Positions 47,848 to 58,377 of a stretch of DNA of 64,000 bases are shown here, in pieces. The notes beneath the pieces were generated by a model. It ran no database searches and was not told where the DNA came from. It saw only the letters and a list, made by a program, of their open reading frames with translations. The position numbers and the translations under genes were made by a program. Position 1 is the first letter of the stretch. The number at the start of each line of letters is the position of its first letter. The DNA is from Opisthocomus hoazin (taxonomy: Eukaryota > Chordata > Aves > Opisthocomiformes > Opisthocomidae): NCBI RefSeq assembly GCF_030867145.1, contig NC_134418.1, positions 54,287,682 to 54,351,681 on the forward strand, read 5' to 3'.

Positions 47848-50800
47848 CTGTGGAATAAAGAATACCAAGGAGATCTGTCACGGATTCCTGAAACAACCTA
47901 TGCAACACTTGGAAGTCCTCTTGACGAAGGTAGACAGCCCTGCTTTAACGTTCATCAAAATATTATTTAAATATATTTAAAACTGGCCCAGTTTACTCAC
48001 ATCTGCATAAAATCGAGTTATGAGCAGTAGTAAAGAAAGCCAATCTTATGCAAAGGAAAGGTATTAAAAATTATTCCAGCTACTGCTTTAAAAAAACAAC
48101 GTGGAAAAATTTGCGGCATTTTCTGTTCCAATATAATACAGTGTGCTGGTTTTGACTGGGATAGAGTTAATTTTCTTCACAGGAGCTAGTATAGGACTAT
48201 GTATTGGATTTGTGCTGGAAACAGCAATGATAATACAGGCGTGTTTTCGTTACTGCTGAGCAGTGCTTACACAGCGCCAAGGCCTTTTCTGCTTCTCACA
48301 CCACCCCACCAGCGAGTAGGCTGAGGGTGCACAAGAGGTTGGGAGGGGACACAGCTAGGACAGCTGACCCCAACTGACCAAAGGGATATCCCATATCATA
48401 TGGCATGCTCAGCAATAAAACTGAGGGGGAGGTTGGCGGGCCAGCCTCGTGCACCAGATGTCATCCAGGTCTTTGGATGCCTGGTCATCATCCAGGTTGT
48501 TACAGATCACCTCCACCATGGCTGTTTCCCCCAGATACTGGATACCTCCATCAATGTTGATCCATTTGCTTTGGGAATTTGCAGGTTCTTCCTTCATGGT
48601 ATACCTGTCCTTCGCACTTGACAGGAGACGCTGCCAAAGACTGAGGACTCCTGCCTTTTTTCCAGTCTCTTGGTCAATGGTCTTGTCCTTACCAAGGCAT
48701 CCTAGCTCCTGGGCTTCCTTACGCTCTAATTCCTGACTGCTAGGTACAGTAACTTAAGGATATTGGTAACTCAGGGGTAGGAGAAAGGGTTGTTGTGGTC
48801 ACAGACAGAGTAGACATAATACAACTAGAATTGTCATCTTGATTTATACAAGCTTGATTTATACAAGCAGAGAACAAAGAAGAGAGTGAGCAGAAAACTG
48901 TCTCAGGAGCTGTTCTGGGCTTACCAGGAACTATTTTTCTCAAAGGGACCATAAAAGGTAGCATAAGAAAAATCAAATTGCGCAACTCTCTGTGAAATGA
49001 AAGGTGGTTTTAACCGAAACCCAAACTCTAGCTACTCAGTATTTTTGGTCCCCAGAAGAGCCAGCAGAATTTCTTACATGAGCTGCGCAAGATTTTAGTA
49101 ACTTCATCCTACTGTAAGGCAAGAACAAAACTCACGTGGAATTGTTAATGACTGTATTCACTGCATCAACTAGGTCCTGTGTCTTCAGTGTGCTGAAATC
49201 CAGCTCAACTGCAGCTCCCTTTGCCCTCATGTGAGCAATGTTGTCGTGCTGGTCGGCAAAGATGGGAATCCCAACCATCGGGATCCCATGGTAGATGGCT
49301 TCATAGATCCCATTGGTCCCACCATGAGTAATAAAGGCCTTTGTCAAGGGATGGCCTGGAAAGGAGAAGGAGAGACACGTGTAACAGCAGCTCTGGCTGC
49401 AGTGGCAGACTGCGTTCATTGGGACGTGAGCAGTGCGAACTACCTGGGCAAATGCACTGCTAGAGATGGGAACAGCCCTGACCTCTGGATCAGCATCGGA
49501 GCTTGCACACTTAGCCTTCAAGCATTCACATTTGCTTTAATGCAATGTGTGAATCAGCATGTTCCTCCAGACTACCCCAGAGTTACTTCAGTCCTTCTGC
49601 TGATGTGCAGTTCTAGTTTTTACAGATTCACAACAGCCCACTGCTGCAGCCTTGAGTAGGTCACACATTTTGAAGAATGAGCCCTGGGGATTAATTGCAG
49701 AGGCCAAATCCAGCTCTGGAGGACATGTCTACTTTGATATTTACTCCTGGTAAACAAGTGGTTCTTAGCCCTTCCAGACAATTGCCACCAAGCTCTGTAA
49801 GACAGAGGCTTTTGCTTTAGAGATCTATCTTTATAGCTAAGCTCAAGTTGTTGCCTTCTTGAGCCACTGCTCGCTACTCCCTTCACAGCCTGGCTGTATC
49901 TTCCATGGTTCTTGTACAGCCACGCACCTTAAAGTCAAAAGCAGGTTAGGGAATTAAGGCTCCATGAGCAAACCTCTGCTGCTTAAGCTGAAAAACTAAC
50001 TGCAGCCACAAACGCTGCATGGTTCCTTTGCATGAATAAGCTATTTTAGTGGAAAAGCAACGAAGGAAACAGTATTTCCAAGGGCACAATGCATCGCAGA
50101 TAGCATCAGTCTCACCAAGCAGGTCATTTTGGGGTATCCAGTCATAAATCCTGGTGTTGGAGCCCAGAGTTTCTGGGGTTTTTCCTTTGTACCGCCAGAG
50201 GACCTTGAACAAAGGAAGAATAAGAAAGATAGTGCATGTGATGTGCCTTTCTGTATTCTTACATGTAATGCAGGGCTTTGTCTCAGACCCATGTATCTTT
50301 TCCCAGTAATTCAAATAGCTTCATTCCAGTTTAGTTCTTTGATTAGTTATTATGTGCTTATTACAAAAAGCGCATAGAGCAATGACATTTTTATATTTTG
50401 GCCTATGGACACACTTCCACATCATTTGGTTCAGAGAAGAGGACACACCAGAACTCCCCAGGAGGTGACTCAGCAGTCTGCCTCTCTGCAGGGCCCAGCT
50501 TCCCGGTTGTGGCACATCCAGCAGAGATGCAGATAAAAAACAGGCCAGTCCAAACACAAAAGGCTCATTGAAGGCAACAGGAGTGACAAAAAGCAAGGCA
50601 AGTTGTTTTAGACTCGAAATTCACCTTTTGTGGAAGCTGGCTGAAGGCTGTGGCAAACACATTACTTTTTTCATCAGTTAGGTTGTAGACCATCGACCCG
50701 AGAGAGAATACCACGATGCCGTGTTCCCCTGCGCTCTGAACAAATTCTTCCATTTCCTAGGAGAGGCAGAAAACATACTAAGAGTAATTATGCGCTGCAG

Positions 50801-53800
50801 ATTACACAGATTTCTGTGAACAGAGAGCAGAACCTTTTCAGCTTATCATGGAGATGATCGTGGTGTATGAGCACCTCCATTGGCAGAAGGGCATTACAAA
50901 GAGAGACCTGGCCCTGTGCAGAACAAACAGTTTCTCCCCAAGAAGGAGAAGGACAAGTTGAGACAGGTGACAGAAGCTTCGTCTTTTGGAAAGCAAGTCA
51001 AGCAGTTTCAGGACACGTTACTTTCAGAGCACAAGCAGCAGGAATGGATCGTGGCACTGGCACGAGAGGGCCGTACCCTGCGACACCATCCCTAGCACAG
51101 TCAGTCGTGGTTCTGGATTTTCCTGGAACAAGTACTTTCCATTTCATTCCCCTTCCCTTACTGCAGGAAAGGACAGTGCTGAAAACTGACAGTACTTTTC
51201 AGCATCCCGATCAGAGATGCATCGAGGTGCTGCTGTCACTTTGTTAGTCAGCCAGTTCTCTATTTCTTGCAATACAGCACACGTTGCTAAACAGATTTTC
51301 CACAAATCAGACCAACAGGTCTTCCTGTTTCTTTTTGTAGTTAGTGTCGTGTGAAATGGAGCAATAGCATCCAAAAGAGAACGGTTATCCATTTCCCCTA
51401 ACTCGACCCCTGTTACAGGGCAGTGGGAGAAGAATTGGAAGGTTTTTTCTAGTGGACAACTTGCACTGAAAATACCCTATCTCCTCTAAGGTTCCTGCAG
51501 GAGTGATAATCTAGACCAGAGCTTGTCGTGTTGCCATCATCGGTGTCTGGGAGTTTCAGATTCCGCCTGAATATTGCCAGTCACAGCAGAGCATAGGCTG
51601 GAGATGCTGAGTATTTTACTGCCTTGAAGATGTCTTAAACTAAGCAGCAATAGAAAAAGTGTTCATCACTCATCTCTTTCTGCAAGTCTTGACTCCATTT
51701 TGTCTAAAGAACTTGTCCCCTCACAGTGCCTTTTTGCATCAGGTATTTCAGTGTTACCATGGGCTGCAAGCCTGTATCTTAGAATTAAAACTTACACTCT
51801 GAGGTAGCACCTATTTTTCCTAAAACACACACACTGTATTCACTCCTGCTGACCTCAGCTATCCTCTCTTAAGACAACAGGCTGCAAACCCAGCCCTAAG
51901 TGTGCACAAGTATGGCCAGGTTGCTAAATAGCAACATGCTCCACACCAGCAGCAGAGCATCTTTTTAAGAACGAGGTTTCTCAGGGCATGGCTTGCCTGG
52001 TTGGTCAGGGAGAGAAACAGTTTTTGTTCTGCTGGCCGACCAACCAGCCAGCAGCAGATCACAGCTGGGGTACCTTTGGTAATGGCTTTGCAGGCTGGCA
52101 ATGAAGTCCTCCGACAAACTCAAAGTTGGGCAGGAAAGGGCGTGGAAATTCAAAATCCCAGTATGTTCTGATTAACCATATCTCTGCTTTCCCCATCGTC
52201 TCACACAGGGTTGTGGGCCTTCCTAAAGACAAGGTACAAGAGGTTTACAACACAGACAGGGACAGTCTTGTTTGCTGTAGGTTGCGAAATAGGAGCCTTA
52301 CCTTTATCTTTCAGCACTCCCAGTCAGTGTAGTCTGTCAAATCATGCATGAAGTGAAAACATGGACAAATCCAGACCTATTCCTTGCCCCGTCCTGTGTT
52401 CGGCCTGGGCAGATTGCCATGAACAAGGCAATACAATCTTTGAAATAATTTTGAACCTTCAGGATAAATTTAGAGCAGTCCAAGAGTAAGTGGGAAGCAT
52501 TTAGTTTCTGTGACACAGGAGTGCAATTCTTGTACCACCAAAAGACTTCATCACCTGTGCTTGTAATAAAAACGCAGTTTGAGGAAGAGAACAATCACAG
52601 AAAAAATGAGTTGCAAAGTGATGATCACCAGTCAGGGAGGAGGAAAGTTTTTAAACAAAATTCACTGGCATTTTTCAAATGGTGACTCAGACAGTGGCTG
52701 CTCAGACTACAATAAAGACAGGTACAGGCATCCCTAGTTCTCTTGGGGACGGGGTCAACTCCTTCTGACACATATTGGGAAAATTTGGCCAAATCCATAG
52801 ATGCTTTGAATGTCATTTTATGCAACATCCAATGTCTGTAGAAATCCATCTATACAAAAAATCTAATGGCTAAAACTGTTTTATAGCTTCCCGTTCGGAA
52901 AAATGTATATTCTCAGGTACATGCTGCAAGTTGTCTTTGCAGTATTTTCCCCACAAAGTGGAACCAGGGAGTAAAAGGGTTAGAAGTGTTTGTAAATGAT
53001 TTTCCAAAGCCAGCCTAATGCAAGCAGGAACCAAGCAACATAAACAGCAAAGTAAAATTATCTGCGTCTTCTTATACTACTTGATCAGCATTACAATTTA
53101 CACCAGTAATTTCTTTTTTTGTTTTATTTTAAGTAAATGCAATGAGGCAGTTACCAAGTTAGTGGAGTGAAAATTAAGCCTGCATTACGAGTGATATAAA
53201 GGTCTAATTAAATCTTATGTGGTACTAAAAAAAAAATGAATCCAGGGAAAAGGGACTAGTTTGCAGAGCACAGAGGCGTTGCTGTAAAACACAGGGAGAG
53301 ATTAAAGGGCAACAGAATAGATGACTTTGTGCTTGCTGTTCACTCGTTATCTACCTAAACATAGATATTCTGTACAAGGTTCAAAGTCCAGTGAACTGAA
53401 AGGTCTCTTTAATAGACTCTGAATTGAGCCCGAGTTGTACGAGGTTGGAACAGAAATTTCAGGTGTGTATCTAGTTTAAGGAGACTATTTCAAACTCTGA
53501 ATGTGGATGAAAGGGAAAGGTTACAGTTCTTAGCATTTATTATTTGAGAATATGAACTCATGCTTAGCTTCATGTACTATGCAGGGTTGCAAGACAATAC
53601 CTCCAGACAAGGCATGCAATGTGAATGAAGGGTGCTTTTTTGCTCTGCAGTTGTCCAGAGACAGCCAGTGATCCTAGTTACGACAGGGTTAACTCCACCC
53701 CTGTGTTGTCAATGGAGCTGTCTCCAGTGCCTTACACTTGGTTAAGGAATGATTTTGCCCTCCAGCCTTTATCTGCTACCATATTAATTGTAAAAGTGCC

Positions 53801-54854
53801 TGTCATCAAGATGAAGAGGCAACAGCTGTCCTCTGAAAGCACTAAAATGGGCATACAGCTCACCGCAAGAGCTCACCAGCAGTATCATCATTGACAAAAA
53901 TTAGAACTAGGTGCTCTGAGGATCCTCAAGAGGAATTAGAGCAAAACTGCACTGGTGTCTGTTAGACTAGACCAGACCTACAAGGGAGAGCACAGCCTCC
54001 ATGCAACCAGAACAGGATTACCATCTCTGCTGGCCATTGGGAAAGAGTATTTTGAGACAACAGCATCGAGCTCCCTAAACATTCAAAAAGCACAGCCTAT
54101 GCAAGAGGAGAAACTACTCAACAGCCGTCTTACCTAAGACATTACTGTAGTACTCATCCCATTCATCTCGCCACAACTTTGAGAAAAATAAATCCATGTA
54201 AAAGTAAAACAGGAAGTTCTGGAGTCTTTGCACAAAGGACATCTGGTCTGTCAGCCCCGTTACGCTAGCAGGCACGTAAGAAGGTGGGGATGGGAGCCCA
54301 CCGCACAGCCGCTCCACCACATTCCCATCAGAGAAGCGGAAGCTGTAGACAAAAGGGATTGCTAGGATTTCTGCTACGAGCTCACCACCTATAGACAGGG
54401 GGTCAGCGATCAGAACATCGAATTTGGCCTGCCGCAGCTTTGCTATCAGCTGAGGGTCCATCACCAAGGTGTCACAGCTCTGTTTCGATATGTCGGTAAA
54501 GTCCTCCATGTCCTTCTTCATTCTCCACATGATGTCCCAGGGGAAGACATTAGAGACCTCATTCATCCAGAAATTGAGGAAGTCCTCCATGAGAGCATCC
54601 AGGGTCTCCTGGGTAAAGGGGACTTGAAGGACCTCAAAGGTGAAGCGAGAGGAGGTGTCTCGGTAGTCTATGAGCAGATTGCTTGAGGCCACCAACACAG
54701 TCACTTCATGACCCCGGAGAACAAGTTCTTCCAGCAGCACTTTCACATTGATCCAGTGACTTGCATCGGTGGGCCAGACCACCACCTTCCCACAAAAGCC
54801 AGCACTCCAGCAGCATGCATAGGCCCAAAGCAGCAAGGGGCACCTTGGACCCAT
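47571..54854 (-). CDS. UGT2A-like glucuronosyltransferase, first exon A (528 aa)
   Basis: The same locus with the proximal first exon: 54854-54134 joined to shared exons 2-6, in total 1,587 nt (528 residues). The start is the ATG at 54,854 (GTGATGG). It gives a signal peptide [20 protein letters not shown] before [15 protein letters not shown]. Catalytic-type residues are His33 and Asp151. In the shared half His374, Asp398 and Gln399 fall at the positions known for UDP-glucuronate binding in human UGT2B7 (Asp398/Gln399). It groups with B rather than C ([15 protein letters not shown]). If only one first exon were annotated with exons 2-6, this nearest one would form the simplest gene. Confidence 0.9.
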
Positions 54855-57800
54855 CACCTCAGCAGTCCCTGTACAACTCTGGTCTGACTGAGCTGGAAGC
54901 AGTTCACTGCTCCAGTGTGCAAACACTTTACAGCCAGGCAAAAAAAGTGAGGTCTGCTTGGTGCCAAGCTCAGCAAAAGTGAAAGTCAGAACACAAAACA
55001 ACACTCAGAGGAGGACTGGGCAAGCAGCAAAACCTGTTCTGGAGTCTCCTGCAGAGCCACAGCTGAGCTCGAAATGACAGCAACTCCTGTTTCTGCTCAC
55101 CACAAAGTGCATTTTGCAGCATGTGGTAGGACCAGAAGCCCTCTCCCTGCATTGTGGTTTAAGCTTTATGGGCAGCTAAACACCACAAAGCCTCTCACTC
55201 CCCCACAGTTGGAGGGCAAAAGAATTGGAAGGGCAAAAGTTAGAAAACTCATGGCTTGAGATAGTAACAACTTAATAAGCAAAAACCAAACACAAACGAG
55301 TGAAACGAGTAATGCAAAAAGAACAATTGCTCACCACCAGCCAACCAACGCCCAGCCAGTCCCTTGAGCAACAGCAGCCCTGGCAAACTTCCCCCTTCCC
55401 AGCTGTTTTTGCTGAGCACAACATCGCCCGGTGTGGGATGTCCCCTTGCTAAGCTGGGGCCAGCTGTCCCAGCTGTGTCCCCTCCCAACTTCTCGTGCAC
55501 CGCCAGCCCGCTCGCTGGGAGGAGCAGCGTGAGAAGCAGAAAAAGCCTTGATGCTGTGTAAACACTGCTCAGCAACAACTGGACTGATAATACATCCCTG
55601 TATTATCAACACTGGTCTCGTCACAAATCCAAAACATAGCCCCCTGCAAGCTACTATGAAGAAAACTAATTCTATTCCAGCCAAAGTCAGTATACACTCA
55701 TACCAGATCTTCAAGGCGAAGACACACATGCGTGTACAAAGCAGGAGCTCAAGCTAGGGAAAGCGCATGAGCAGCCCCTAGGACTTTATTGACAGCTACA
55801 AGAAGAACCCCATCTTATCACCTGACTATGGCCTAGATTTGCTTCTTTGCCCTAGAGGAACCAACCTACCTGTGAAACTGGTTATAATTTGTATCTCCTC
55901 ATTTACTGGGTGCAAAATGCCCTGCAGTGATTCACAACTAGCCCACAGGGTGCTCTAGTTTTGTCCTCTCTATGATCAGATGCTGTGGACACACAACACT
56001 GCTGCTGGAAGGACACTGTCCTGGCAGAGATGACTCCAGTATCAAGCCACTCTAGCAGAGAAATAGGAGGAGATGAGGAGCACAGGTTTTTCTCACGCTG
56101 CTCTTCTGTGCCTTCTCTTGGGAAGATGCTGCAAACTGGCATCAGTGTATCCGTATCATATAGTCCAGGACAGGTACTGTCAAGACAAGAGACCTGACTT
56201 CTCATCTTGACTGTATCCTGCAGGTGTAGTGGAGATGCTCGGTGCTACTGATGTGTTCAAGGAAAAGAAGAGGCAGCTGGCTCTCTCCTGAGCAGAGGGC
56301 GAATGAGGCTGAGACAGAGTCTAAACAGGGCCTGAGCACTCCTCCAGGAGCTCAGCACCACCACATGAGCTGCCCTCAGTAGACTTCACAGTGGAGCAAG
56401 CAGTCTTTCACGATGCTTCAACCTCATCACTTGCCTTTAGGTAGCTCTAGGAAAGCAGCCAGAATAACAGGAACCCTGAAGAAGATTTTCCGAGGAGATA
56501 GAGAAGGTGGATGCATACGCTGCAGGAACTGAGACATTGCCTCATTTCTGCGAGGTGCCTCCTGCTTACTTTCACCTCCTTCAGGACTGGATACGCTCCA
56601 AATCAACGCATATCACACTCAAGACAGAGAACAGCTAAGCTAACACAGCTAACAAAACAGATATTGCACTGGAGCCTTAAATGCTAAAGCCCACATTTAA
56701 CAATAAATAGACAATACAAGATCCAAGCAGCTCTGAGGCTTACGCAACAGATCATCAAACCAGGCTTCTGCCAGCACAAGATTTTCTAGTCTCTGTCAAA
56801 CACGACAAGCGACACAAGTAAAAACACAGCTAGGTAATCTAGTAGTATGATAACAACTTGGCTCTCTGAGCAGAATCACACCCTACTAGTGAAATATAAA
56901 AAAAAAGGTCTCATATTGAAATAATATCTGTTTTATCTGCCCACCAACAATGCATGTATGTTTGCCCTGTTTCCTTTTAAGCACTGCAATAACCAGTCAG
57001 ACCAGAAGTGTGAAAATAATTACACAACTACTATGTGAAAAAGAAAAAAACCTTATAAATATATACAACTATCTTCTAATATTTCTTTTAGACACTTTCA
57101 GACACGCAAAGAACCCTGTCTCTGCTGAGGGCCCTTTGTCACTGCAAACTGGGGCTCAGCTGCTCTTCCAAACTCTTCCAAAAGACCGGAGGAGGCCATT
57201 ATCTGTCATCTCGAGATAAGTTAGCAAGCAAGAAGGGTGCTAGGGGAAAAAAGGTAGTATTGTTGTGTAGCTTTCCAAAATTGTTTTTTATTTCTACTTT
57301 AAAAGGTTTAATTCAGTAGTAGTGTTTGGTGGGCATATAGTATTATTTTGCTGTTCTTAGTGTTTGTCATGATTCATCTGTGAATATGACTGATGAGCTC
57401 TGTTTCAAGTGGCTTGAGCACTCTTTTACCTATCCTAGAAGTACCTGTACAGACTTAGCTGTACTAGTGTAGCAGGTCAGGATTAACAGGTAACATCTGT
57501 ACTTGCCGGGATTGTTTGACTTGACACAGGACAGGACTTTTTGAGGAAGGAGAGTGAGTTCAGGGCTGTCTTGCTCCTTATTTGTGCCTTAACCTCTAAG
57601 CTCTGGGTATTTACTCTTGTGTGTACAGCAGATGTAATTCCTGGAAGTAAGAGCAGCCTTACCTAAAACATCACTGTAGTAATGACCCCAGCTTCCCCAG
57701 AGAAGGTAATGATATACGATATCCTGCACAGCGTAGAAGAAGACGTTTTTTAGCCTTTCCAGGAAGGACATCCTATCTGTTAGACGGCTTAGGGTGGCTG

Positions 57801-58377
57801 GTACGTAGGAAGGAGGTGCTGGGAGTGCCCCACAGAGCCGCTCCACCGTGTTGCCAATGGAGAACCGGATGGTGTACACGAAGGGGATACCCAGCTTCTC
57901 AGCAAGCAGCTCCCCACCGGGTGCCAGCGGGTCTATCAAGAGGACATCAAAAGTGGATGCCCTCAGTCTCTCCAGCAGTACCTCATTCTTCAGGACTTCA
58001 TCACAAATCATTTTGGTTGTGTTCACCAGCTTGCGCAGCATTTGAGCCAGCTTGTAAAGACTTTCCCAGACAGGTAGCACGCTCTCCTCGTAAAACCAAA
58101 AATAGAAAGCTTCTTCCAGTAAGGCAGCCATCTCCTTTTTGGTGATCGGCACCTCAAACACTTCGATCCGGAAGGCTGAGGGCTTTATGGAGTCGAGGAT
58201 GAGGAAGCATGAAGGCAGCAGCACAGTCACCTCGTGGCCCCGGACCACAAGCTCCTGAAGTATGTACTCCACGTTCAGCCAGTGGCTGTTGTCCGCCGGC
58301 CAGACCAACACCTTCCCCCCAGACCCCCAGCCCAACACGGCCAGCAGCCACAGCACGGCCACCTCTCTCCCAGCCAT
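47571..58377 (-). CDS. UGT2A-like glucuronosyltransferase, first exon B (526 aa)
   Basis: The same locus with the middle first exon: 58377-57663 joined to the shared exons 2-6, in total 1,581 nt (526 residues). The start is the ATG at 58,377 (GCCATGG context). It gives [20 protein letters not shown] as a signal peptide just before the conserved [14 protein letters not shown]. An upstream in-frame ATG at 58,569 would put 64 polar residues before the signal peptide, so I reject it. Catalytic-type residues are His32 and Asp149. The acceptor half differs strongly from C ([15 protein letters not shown] rather than [15 protein letters not shown]), suggesting other acceptor substrates. The exon is GC-rich compared with its surroundings. 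Confidence 0.88.

Noticed and set aside
50867-51247. + strand 126-codon open frame inside the UGT locus
   Set aside because: It lies antisense in UGT intron 2, has no recognisable domain, and overlaps other frames on the same strand.
54855-55004. N-terminal extension of UGT first exon A to the ATG at 55,004
   Set aside because: It would place 50 residues before the signal peptide. UGT proteins start directly with the signal peptide, as at 54,854.
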